This document shows, in pieces, positions 1 through 5,769 of a stretch of 6,495 nucleotides of DNA (its first letter is position 1; each line of letters opens with the position of its first letter). Source of the stretch: UBA8752 sp964223495. Its GTDB lineage: Bacteria; Bacteroidota; Bacteroidia; Flavobacteriales_D; Sanyastnellaceae. The translations under genes and the position numbers were made by a program. Under the pieces are notes generated by a model that had not been told where the DNA came from, searched no databases, and was given only the letters and a program-made list of their open reading frames with translations. Location of the stretch: positions 1 through 6,495 of the forward strand of contig CAXQGL010000050.1 of the NCBI GenBank assembly GCA_964223495.1, in the 5' to 3' direction.

Positions 1-2803
1 CCTCCGAGCTCGTGGCACCGTCGCCGAAATCCCAATCGTATTCACACTGGGGGCAAGGTGGGTCCGGTGTAGCAATGAACTCAATCCGGGTATCGGAGAG
101 ATAGCTGGTGTAGAAATCGCTGTACAGGTACTGCACTTCAACCACGACGGTCTCCATCAAAGTCTCACCACAGATGTCCGTGACTTCGACAGGATAGCTG
201 TACGAATTGCTCGGAGCGATGTATTGGTTTTCTCCGAACGCCGGAATGGTGGGCCAGCTGTATACAAATCCTTCTTCACCACCTGTAGCTTCAGCAGAAA
301 TGGTCAGGGCCTCCCCACGACAGATGACCGTATCGCTTGAGACCGTGAGGGTCATGGGCACATCGGGAATGACCAACAGTGCTGCCGTCTCATCCTCACC
401 GCCGCATCCATCCAGCACCTCAACACTGATGGGAGTGGTGACAAAACTCTGGACGGTAATCTGCGGATCATCGCCTCCGTATGGAATGCCGCCCACACTC
501 CAGGAATAAGTGTAGTCACCCGCTCCACTGGCAATGTCAACCGCTATGGCCGTGTAGTCCACGCAGGACGCATCGATGGTGTCCTGAAGATCGATGACCA
601 GTGGCGGATTGTCAATCACAATACTCGTTGAGGCACTGCCTGAAGACTGACAGTTGTCCGTCACCTCCACCGAGAACGTGGTGGGCAGTCCATCGTCATA
701 TGTGTAGGTCGATTGGTCGCCGACGGGGTTGAAATTCTGCGTCCACTGGTACGTGTAAACCCCACTTCCACCGTCGATTTCCGGGTCCAGCACAAAGGTC
801 TCCGTGCACGGTCCCACGATGGAATCAGGCAAGGTGACCTCCAATGGAGGACTGACCACTTCAATTTCCGTTTGAACCACAACGAATTGACCGCACCCAT
901 CGCTGACCTCCAAAGTGACGGACATATCACTGTCCGTGGTCCAATTCAAGGTCTCATTGAAACCCAGGAAGGAGAAACCCTCCAACCACGCGAAATTGAA
1001 AAAGGGCTCCCCGCCCGACCAATCCGGGGTGATGCTGAACGGCACGTTGCAGCTCACCTCATATGCGTCGTCCAGCTCCACGATGAGTTCGGGGACGTCA
1101 ATGCTGACATTGACCATCGCCTCTGCGGTCAGGCCGCAGGCATCCTCCACGATCACATGGACCTCGGAGGCATTCAGCCACGTGGACAGGAAGAAACTGT
1201 TGCCGTAGCCGAATGCGGGCTGGTCATCCTGAAGTTCCCATGAGTACGTGTAGGGTGGATTGCCCCCTTCGGCCACAGCGAAAATCTCCACGAAACCATT
1301 GCAGGACAGCACCACATCCCCTCCGAGGATTTCCGCCGTGAGTTCCGGGTACTCCTCCACGACAATATTGAAGGTGCCCGGATCATCGGGCATGCCGCAG
1401 GTATCGCTCACCGTCACGATGCATTCGTAATCCCCAGCCGCCGCCGGAATGTAGTTGAAAGTTGGCTCATCCACGCCTGGGTTGCAGGTCCAATCGTAAT
1501 GGAAGTTGCCATATCCCCCTTCGATGATCGGCTCGAGGAGCACGGAGTCGCCCACGCAAAGTGTGGCGTCGAAACCATCCACCACCAGAGGGTCGGGCTC
1601 ATCGGCGATGTCAAATTCGAAATAGCTCGTCAACCCGCCACCATTGCAAGCCGCAAGGTTCAGGATCTCCATGACGACGGTCTCGGTTCCTTCCGGAATG
1701 CCATCTTCGAACGCATCCAAGGGGAACTGCTGGGTCGTCACGAAGGGCGGGAAATACACCGTATCCGGCAGCTCGGTGAAGTCGACTCCGTTCGTTGCCG
1801 TGCTCGCACTGTAGTCGATGATGACCATCTCCTCGATGTCGATGATGGTCTCGATGGGTCGGGTGAACGTCAACAGGGCCTCACCACAATCCTCATAGAT
1901 GATGTTGGCACCCGGACCACCCACGTCGATGGAGAGGTCCACCTCCACCACCGAATTGGACTCGAAAGATCCAGACTCCAAGATCACGAAGGACTCGAGT
2001 GCCGTATCCGATCCGTCCGCGATGGCCAAGCGGATGTGGTACGATTCTCCACATTCCACCACACTCTCCGCCGTGAGCTTGACGGTATACCCGTTCTGGC
2101 ACAGGACGTCATGCGGATTCGGGTTGTCGATATAGTAGGCAGCATTCGTGACGTTGTTCACCGAGCTGATCGTGATGGCCAATTGCGGATCGCTGCCCGG
2201 AACCTCTGCGAGGTTGATGGCATTGTCAGCATACGGACCATTGATGCCCGGACCGCTCAGGAAGAACCCGAAGATGTCATTGTACTGAGAGTTGATCCAT
2301 CCCAAATACTCATCGGAACCGAAGACATAATTGAAGCGGATGGTATCCCCCGTGGCGATGAAATCGAATTCAATCGCACAGATGTCATTGACACTGGACA
2401 CACTGAAGTTCTGGCCGATCAGCGGCGGAACACTGTTGGCAATGGCGAGCAAATCAGGGTCTCCCGATACTTCAAGGCCATCATCTATGAAATCGTCCTG
2501 ACAACCATCGTCAATGTTGGCGGGGTTGTTGGCCACCTCCGTGGATAGGATGAGGCCCGCGGCAATCGGAAAGTCGTCGGTATCGAAACCCGTAATCTGC
2601 CCGATCTGAACCGGGCTGCCCGTGAATTGGACATTGGTGGCCTCCACGCCCGACCCGAGCAAGACATCATTGACGTATTCATCAGGCGTCAAGGTGCTGT
2701 TCACCTCCAATTGGGCGGAAATAGCTGGCGCCAAGCCCAAGCCCATGGCGAACAGTAAGATTCGCGGGATCAAGGGCACGATGGGTTGCACGGATTTGAT
2801 CAT
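1..2803 (-). CDS. Giant secreted choice-of-anchor L / Ig-PKD repeat protein (N-terminal 934 residues, C-terminus outside window)
   Basis: This is a single uninterrupted minus-strand frame from the ATG at 2803-2801 to the left edge, with no stop. Residues 1-30 form a signal peptide: one Lys and one Arg, a hydrophobic stretch ILLFAMGLGLAPA, and likely cleavage at AISA|QLEV. Residues about 31-275 match the choice-of-anchor L domain, with VNDVLLGSGVEATNV near 44-58, FPIAAGLILST, and FGSDEY at 161-166. Residues about 285-403 resemble a Calx-beta domain (NGVDF, then EDGIPEGTETVVMEI), often calcium-binding. Residues 404-891 are six Ig/PKD-like repeats. Residues 892 onward begin a classical PKD domain (YDWDFGDG) that runs off the edge. 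Proteins of this architecture in Bacteroidota are usually cell-surface adhesins or gliding/biofilm proteins exported by the type IX system. The diagnostic C-terminal sorting domain would lie outside the window, so secretion route and function are inferred. No Shine-Dalgarno site is seen before the start, and no other in-frame start lies nearby. Confidence 0.93.
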   Translation of the reverse strand, partial: MIKSVQPIVPLIPRILLFAMGLGLAPAISAQLEVNSTLTPDEYVNDVLLGSGVEATNVQFTGSPVQIGQITGFDTDDFPIAAGLILSTEVANNPANIDDGCQDDFIDDGLEVSGDPDLLAIANSVPPLIGQNFSVSSVNDICAIEFDFIATGDTIRFNYVFGSDEYLGWINSQYNDIFGFFLSGPGINGPYADNAINLAEVPGSDPQLAITISSVNNVTNAAYYIDNPNPHDVLCQNGYTVKLTAESVVECGESYHIRLAIADGSDTALESFVILESGSFESNSVVEVDLSIDVGGPGANIIYEDCGEALLTFTRPIETIIDIEEMVIIDYSASTATNGVDFTELPDTVYFPPFVTTQQFPLDAFEDGIPEGTETVVMEILNLAACNGGGLTSYFEFDIADEPDPLVVDGFDATLCVGDSVLLEPIIEGGYGNFHYDWTCNPGVDEPTFNYIPAAAGDYECIVTVSDTCGMPDDPGTFNIVVEEYPELTAEILGGDVVLSCNGFVEIFAVAEGGNPPYTYSWELQDDQPAFGYGNSFFLSTWLNASEVHVIVEDACGLTAEAMVNVSIDVPELIVELDDAYEVSCNVPFSITPDWSGGEPFFNFAWLEGFSFLGFNETLNWTTDSDMSVTLEVSDGCGQFVVVQTEIEVVSPPLEVTLPDSIVGPCTETFVLDPEIDGGSGVYTYQWTQNFNPVGDQSTYTYDDGLPTTFSVEVTDNCQSSGSASTSIVIDNPPLVIDLQDTIDASCVDYTAIAVDIASGAGDYTYSWSVGGIPYGGDDPQITVQSFVTTPISVEVLDGCGGEDETAALLVIPDVPMTLTVSSDTVICRGEALTISAEATGGEEGFVYSWPTIPAFGENQYIAPSNSYSYPVEVTDICGETLMETVVVEVQYLYSDFYTSYLSDTRIEFIATPDPPCPQCEYDWDFGDGATSSE
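131..1594 (-). repeat. Six tandem Ig/PKD-like protein repeats of about 80 residues
   Basis: Within the secreted protein, six units follow each other: residues 404-485, 486-570, 571-651, 652-732, 733-815 and 816-891. Each starts with a Pro-rich or acidic linker such as PPLEVTLPDS or PPLVIDLQDT. Each has a Cys about 12-17 residues in (LCVGD, LSCNG, VSCNV, GPCTE, ASCVD, ICRGE), then a glycine pair, then an aromatic-x-aromatic or aromatic-x-W strand (YTYSW, YTYQW, FNFAW, FVYSW). Each ends in a VxVxDxCG-like strand (SDTCG, EDACG, SDGCG, TDNCQ, LDGCG, TDICG). The spacing fits an Ig-fold sandwich with one disulfide per repeat. The DNA is diverged between units, so this is an old protein-level duplication and not a recent DNA repeat. 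It resembles SprB-type repeats of surface adhesins. Confidence 0.8.
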
Positions 2804-2834
2804 GGTTGATGCAATGTACCGAGGATAGGACGAC

Positions 2835-2868
2835 AAAAAAGGCGAAAGGTTGCGCACCTTTCGCCTTT
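2835..2868 (-). terminator. Intrinsic terminator of the ECF sigma gene
   Basis: GGCGAAAGGT at 2841-2850 pairs perfectly with ACCTTTCGCC at 2856-2865 across a 5-base loop. Three further A-T pairs extend the stem to 13 bp (2838-2868). Read on the minus strand, the stem is followed by a run of T ending at 2835. There is no T run on the other side, so it works for minus-strand transcription coming from the sigma gene, whose stop is 40 bases before the stem. It ends only about 31 bases before the start codon of the secreted protein. Confidence 0.88.
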
Positions 2869-2907
2869 CATCTTGGATAAATGTGAATCCAATCAGTCTG
2901 TCACTAT

Positions 2908-3417
2908 TCAAGCCATTTCGAACTCGGACAATTCTTCACGTAAGCGCTTCCGGGCGTGGAAGATGCGACTCTTGACCGTTCCCATCGGGATGTCCAGTTC
3001 ATCGGCGATTTCATCGTAATGGAAACCATCGAGGAACATCGAGAACGGACGACGGAAATCGTACTTCAATCGGGAAATCGCCGCTTGGATGTCATCGATG
3101 TTGATCAGGGACGTCACGGAATCATGATGATAATCCTGACCTGAATTCAGAAAGAACTGGTTGTCAGTCTGGTCGACGATGGTATTCTGGAAGCGCTTCT
3201 TTTTGTAGTTGTTGATGAAGATGTTCCGCATGATGGTGTACAGCCATCCTTTAATGTTCGTTCCTTCCTTGAAATTGTTCTTGTAGCGAAGGGCTTTAAC
3301 GAAAGTCTCCTGAACAAGGTCATTCGCATCGTCGCGGTCACGGGTGAAACCCATGGCAAATCCTGAAAGAAAATCCTGATGCGAAATGAGCAGGTTGTTG
3401 AACTCTAAAGTGGACAT
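2908..3417 (-). CDS. ECF-type RNA polymerase sigma factor (sigma-70 family)
   Basis: The 169-residue product has the two-domain layout of a small ECF sigma factor. Region 2 spans about residues 12-75, with DLVQETF at 33-39 (core polymerase contact) and WLYTIMRN at 58-65. A short acidic linker follows. Region 4 spans about 108-162, with the helix-turn-helix YDEIADELDIPMGTVKSR that reads the -35 element. No extra C-terminal sensor domain or anti-sigma gene is present. An upstream in-frame TTG at 3438 would add seven residues. The ATG at 3417 is preferred because family members usually begin at MSTLEF-like sequence and because the TTG falls inside a promoter-like element. It lies downstream of, and on the same strand as, the MerR gene (148 bases after its stop plus a short leader), suggesting the MerR protein or co-transcription controls it. 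Target genes are unknown; the secreted protein downstream is a guess. Confidence 0.92.
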   Translation of the reverse strand: MSTLEFNNLLISHQDFLSGFAMGFTRDRDDANDLVQETFVKALRYKNNFKEGTNIKGWLYTIMRNIFINNYKKKRFQNTIVDQTDNQFFLNSGQDYHHDSVTSLINIDDIQAAISRLKYDFRRPFSMFLDGFHYDEIADELDIPMGTVKSRIFHARKRLREELSEFEMA

Positions 3418-3418
3418 C

Positions 3419-3502
3419 TGTTCAATGTTGTGGTCCAAATATTGAACAAAATCTCCTCCGACCCAAACTTCTGTTCAACTTTTTTGAAATATTGATGAAC
3501 AA
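3419..3502. promoter_or_regulatory. Cluster of four GAACA/TGTTC boxes at the ECF sigma promoter
   Basis: TGTTCAA occurs at 3419-3425 and 3472-3478, its inverse TTGAACA at 3442-3448, and a related TGAACAA at 3496-3502. The boxes at 3442-3448 and 3472-3478 make an inverted pair flanking most of the predicted promoter spacer. Four copies of a 5-base core in 84 bases next to a promoter suggest transcription-factor half-sites, although the AT-rich context makes short words easier to hit by chance. Confidence 0.35.
3436..3467 (-). promoter_or_regulatory. Putative Bacteroidota-type promoter of the ECF sigma gene
   Basis: On the minus strand, TTTG (3467-3464) is followed after exactly 20 bases by AATATTTG (3443-3436). 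This matches the Bacteroidota vegetative consensus TTTG-N19-21-TAnnTTTG at all fixed positions except the first T. Transcription would begin near 3430, about 12 bases before the ATG at 3417 and past the alternative TTG at 3438. This helps decide the start. No mapped transcript is available, so this is prediction from motif match. Confidence 0.5.
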
Positions 3503-3507
3503 TATTT
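3487..3507. promoter_or_regulatory. Perfect palindrome, candidate operator upstream of the ECF sigma gene
   Basis: AAATATTG (3487-3494) and CAATATTT (3500-3507) form a perfect 8-bp inverted repeat around the 5-base spacer ATGAA. A second copy of AAATATTG lies at 3437-3444, exactly 50 bp away and overlapping the predicted -7 element. The palindrome has no T-run and sits just upstream of the predicted -33 element, so it fits a protein-binding site better than a terminator. The adjacent MerR protein is the natural candidate binder (inference). Confidence 0.45.
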
Positions 3508-3532
3508 GAGAATACGTAGAAAATGCGGGGTT

Positions 3533-3550
3533 TTGATTACCCTCAATCAA
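3533..3550. repeat. Small inverted repeat between MerR and ECF genes
   Basis: TTGATT (3533-3538) and AATCAA (3545-3550) form a perfect 6-bp stem with a 6-base loop, 37-54 bases past the MerR stop. No T run follows on the minus strand, so it is at best a weak terminator or another regulatory dyad. The MerR and ECF genes may therefore share some transcript. Confidence 0.25.
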
Positions 3551-3586
3551 TGTGTCATGAAACAACCTGGGATTCTCCCCTGCTTG

Positions 3587-4486
3587 TCAGGAACTGAGCA
3601 GGGCCTCGATGAGCGACTGCCCATTGCCGTGGAGATGGATGGCACCGGATGGAGAATCCATGCCTGCAAACACCCTTCCGGCGTAGTGGAACTGCAGCGT
3701 TGACCCTTCGCATTCCCTCTTCACGCGACGCAAGTAATCTTCCGCCCCGTTTTCTGAAGGAAAGGTGGTGCAGTATGCAACGCATTTCAAGCCTGGAAAC
3801 TGCGGTGCCATCTGGACGAGGTCCTCCAAAGGGACCGATTGACCGAGGAACAGGCTGCGGTATCCTGCTTTCCTCAACAGGAAGTGCACCATCAGCAAGC
3901 TGACATCGTGGATTTCACGTTCCGGCAAAAACAGGGCAAACACGTCGTCATCATACCCTGCATCCACAGCAGGCAACTCGTCCACGGCACGGAAAAGCCG
4001 TTGCCGGATCAGGTTGCTCACGAAGTGCTCATGGGCGGGACAGATGGCACTCGTCAACCACAGCATCCCAATCTGCCCCATGAACGGGAGGTAAAGCTTG
4101 AGCAGCAAATCACTCACCCCGGATTGCTCCTCGAAAGTGCTCGAGACCGAGCGGAACAGTTGCTCATCGAAATTGAGCATGCTGATCTTCAGCATGCCGA
4201 GCCAGTGGTCCTCGCTGGTCACCGATGAGCCGAGTGCCCGGATCGCAGCCCTGATTTCCTGCTCTCCCATCGACGCGATGCGGGAAATCTTGTGGCCGTG
4301 CTGATTCAGCAGGCTGACATTGAGCAGGTGCTTCAGGTCTTCGGATGAATAGTAGCGGATGTTGGTGGAAGTGCGCCTCGGATTCAACAGGCCATAACGC
4401 TGTTCCCAAGCCCGTATGGTATGGGCCTTGATCCCCGTAAAATGTTCGAGGTCTTTGATGGAGAATTCCTGCACCTGAGCGGTCAC
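3587..4486 (-). CDS. MerR-family regulator with cobalamin-binding domain (CarH/LitR-like)
   Basis: With the GTG start at 4486 the product has 299 residues. Residues about 8-75 are the MerR winged helix (FSIKDLEHFTGIKAHTIRAWEQRYGLL, then NIRYY). A four-helix cap domain lies at about 95-170 and a Rossmann-like B12-binding domain at about 180-295. W143, E153 and H154 form the Wx9EH motif that contacts the adenosyl group in CarH. The cobalamin ligand motif appears as EIHDVS (H193 present), with Ser where ExHxxG has Gly. CarH-type proteins repress light-induced genes, often carotenoid or photolyase genes, when bound to adenosylcobalamin in the dark. Here the neighbour is an ECF sigma gene. An upstream ATG at 4573 would add 29 residues of low-complexity sequence and would overlap the divergent glmU-like start in CATG, so it is rejected. 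Another GTG lies at 4474. Light sensing is inferred from motifs only. Confidence 0.88.
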   Translation of the reverse strand: MTAQVQEFSIKDLEHFTGIKAHTIRAWEQRYGLLNPRRTSTNIRYYSSEDLKHLLNVSLLNQHGHKISRIASMGEQEIRAAIRALGSSVTSEDHWLGMLKISMLNFDEQLFRSVSSTFEEQSGVSDLLLKLYLPFMGQIGMLWLTSAICPAHEHFVSNLIRQRLFRAVDELPAVDAGYDDDVFALFLPEREIHDVSLLMVHFLLRKAGYRSLFLGQSVPLEDLVQMAPQFPGLKCVAYCTTFPSENGAEDYLRRVKRECEGSTLQFHYAGRVFAGMDSPSGAIHLHGNGQSLIEALLSS

Positions 4487-4492
4487 ACTTGA

Positions 4493-4519
4493 AGAACACC
4501 CCAACACAGCAGATGTTCT
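4493..4519. promoter_or_regulatory. AGAACA...TGTTCT inverted pair in the MerR-glmU divergent region
   Basis: AGAACA (4493-4498) and TGTTCT (4514-4519) form a 6-bp inverted repeat with a 15-base spacer. It lies just upstream of the MerR start and touches the candidate -33 element of the glmU-like gene. It shares the GAACA/TGTTC core with boxes at the ECF promoter, so it could be an autoregulatory MerR site. The match is short. Confidence 0.3.
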
Positions 4520-4548
4520 GCACAAAGATGACGCGGGGCTTAGTTTTG
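4517..4548 (+). promoter_or_regulatory. Putative promoter of the glmU-like gene
   Basis: TAGTTTTG at 4541-4548 matches the Bacteroidota -7 consensus TAnnTTTG at every fixed base. TCTG at 4517-4520 lies 20 bases upstream, a 3-of-4 match to the -33 TTTG. Transcription would start near 4554, giving a leader of about 18 bases before the ATG at 4572. No Shine-Dalgarno sequence is seen in that leader, which is normal for this phylum. Confidence 0.5.
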
Positions 4549-4553
4549 ACAGG
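4523..4553 (-). promoter_or_regulatory. Weak candidate promoter of the MerR gene, overlapping the glmU promoter
   Basis: On the minus strand CATCTTTG (4530-4523) matches TAnnTTTG except at its first base, with CCTG (4553-4550) 19 bases upstream as a poor -33 element. It would place the transcript start near 4518 and a leader of about 31 bases before the GTG at 4486. The element overlaps the opposite-facing glmU promoter, so the two could compete. Confidence 0.27.
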
Positions 4554-4571
4554 CCCCCAGAGTCCGCTCCC

Positions 4572-5699
4572 ATGCCCGCAATACAACTTTTCGAAGACGA
4601 GTCCAGCGTTGCACTGCACCCGTTTCACCTGATTGATGGCGTGGAGGGGATCCGAATGGGCGCCATGACCCAGAAAGCCCGTTGGGAGATTGTATCGAAG
4701 GAACTGGCGAGGGGCCACGTCGGCCGGACATGGCGCGTCAATGCGCGCTGGATTCCACCCATCAACGCCTTGGAACTGTTGACGGGCCTGGCGGAAGGCC
4801 AAAGTCTGACGACGGACAACGCGGTGCTGGCCACCTGTGGTGATGCGGAGCCGGGCCTTCAGCCCATAGCCCTGACCACAGATTCACAGCATCTTCTTCG
4901 TCATTCAAATGACCTGTTCAGCCTGCTTGGGGAAGCGATCAAACGAGATCTGGAGTGGATGCGCACCCATTGGGGTGTGCGTGCATACGCAGGTTCTGCG
5001 ACCGTCTACGGGCCTTCCGAAAATGTTCTGATCGCCCCGGGAGCGGTCATTCGAGCGGCATCGATCGACTCGGAATCAGGCCCTGTCGTCATCGGTCCAG
5101 ATGCCACCATCGAGGCCGGCGCCCACCTCAAAGGGCCCCTCATTGTCTGCGAAGGTGCCACGGTGCGCATGGGCGCCTGCATTTCCGGAGCTACCGTGAT
5201 TGGACCCCACTGCAAGGTCGGGGGAGAAATTTCCAATGTGAACTTCCAAGGCTGGGGCAACAAGGCCCACGGAGGGTTCCTTGGAAACAGCGTCATTGGT
5301 CGCTGGTGCAATCTCGGTGCAGGAACGAATGCCAGCAATCTCAAGAACACCTACGGTGAAGTCCGTCAATGGGACGCCGATTCCGGCAACATGACCGGCT
5401 CCGGCCTGCAATTCTGTGGCCTGCTCATGGGAGACCACAGCAAATGTGGAATCGGCACCACCTTCAATACTGGAACCGTGATCGACCCGGCATGTGTCAT
5501 CTTCGATGCAGGCTTCCCACCCAAACATCTTCCTGCCTTCAGTTGGTACAATGCGCGGACGGAGTCCATGGAAATACAGGCTCTGGACCGCATGCTTGCC
5601 ACTGCGGAAACGGTCATGGCGCGGAGAAACCTGACCTTGACCGAAGATCAACGTGTCAGGTTGTCACAGCTGCATGCCCAGCGGTTGCGTCGGGGTTGA
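4572..5699 (+). CDS. GlmU-family protein, Bacteroidota type (left-handed beta-helix acyltransferase)
   Basis: The 375-residue product resembles the Bacteroidota GlmU-like family (putative sugar-nucleotide / glucosamine-1-phosphate N-acetyltransferase). The N-terminal part opens with IQLFEDESSVALHPFHL and GIRMGAMTQKARWE, the usual start of that family. It lacks the LxxGxGTRM signature of a true nucleotidyltransferase. From about residue 143 to 313 it is built of hexapeptide turns (VVIGPDATIEAG, ATVRMGACI, ATVIGPHCKVGG) forming a left-handed parallel beta-helix. NKAHGGFLGNSVIG at 230-243 followed by NLGAGTNASN aligns with the E. coli GlmU acetyltransferase site, and H233 is the likely equivalent of its catalytic histidine. 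A basic helical tail ends the protein. The expected role is making UDP-GlcNAc or a related amino-sugar precursor in the cytoplasm; the exact substrate cannot be read from sequence. It diverges from MerR and precedes lon by 70 bases. Confidence 0.87.
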   Translation: MPAIQLFEDESSVALHPFHLIDGVEGIRMGAMTQKARWEIVSKELARGHVGRTWRVNARWIPPINALELLTGLAEGQSLTTDNAVLATCGDAEPGLQPIALTTDSQHLLRHSNDLFSLLGEAIKRDLEWMRTHWGVRAYAGSATVYGPSENVLIAPGAVIRAASIDSESGPVVIGPDATIEAGAHLKGPLIVCEGATVRMGACISGATVIGPHCKVGGEISNVNFQGWGNKAHGGFLGNSVIGRWCNLGAGTNASNLKNTYGEVRQWDADSGNMTGSGLQFCGLLMGDHSKCGIGTTFNTGTVIDPACVIFDAGFPPKHLPAFSWYNARTESMEIQALDRMLATAETVMARRNLTLTEDQRVRLSQLHAQRLRRG

Positions 5700-5769
5700 A
5701 TTCCTGCCACAATGACTCAGGTTGGCCCTGGTGGGGCTTCTGGCCTGATTTTCGACCTTCGTGTCCCCG

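Noticed and set aside
713..1243. Plus-strand open frame of 176 codons
   Set aside because: Antisense to the Ig-like repeat region, no domain, no start context, and the opposite strand is clearly coding.
1499..2548. Long plus-strand open frame of 349 codons
   Set aside because: It lies antisense within the secreted-protein gene. Its translation is rich in His, Arg, Asp and Val with no recognisable domain, as expected from the complement of a GC-biased coding frame. The minus frame has a signal peptide and clear domains.
2811..2837. TTTG (2837-2834) and TACATTGC (2818-2811) as a promoter for the secreted-protein gene
   Set aside because: The spacer is only 15 bases, the -7 match is poor, and transcription would begin at or inside the start codon.
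3560..3585. GGGA-GAA-TCCC hairpin after the MerR stop as a terminator
   Set aside because: Only a 4-bp stem with a 3-base loop and no continuous T run on the minus strand.
4487..4573. N-terminal extension of MerR from the ATG at 4573
   Set aside because: The 29 added residues are Ser/Gly/Ala-rich with no homology to MerR N-termini. The start would share CATG with the divergent gene and would leave no room for either promoter.
4164..4802. Minus-strand open frame of 212 codons spanning the MerR-glmU junction
   Set aside because: It overlaps two well-supported genes in other frames, and its translation has no family features.
5076..5651. Minus-strand open frame of 191 codons
   Set aside because: Antisense shadow of the glmU-like beta-helix region.
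5720..5755. GGCC/GCCC-GGGC short dyads followed by TGATTTT after the glmU-like gene as a terminator
   Set aside because: The possible stems are only 4 bp, compete with each other, and the T run is short and displaced.
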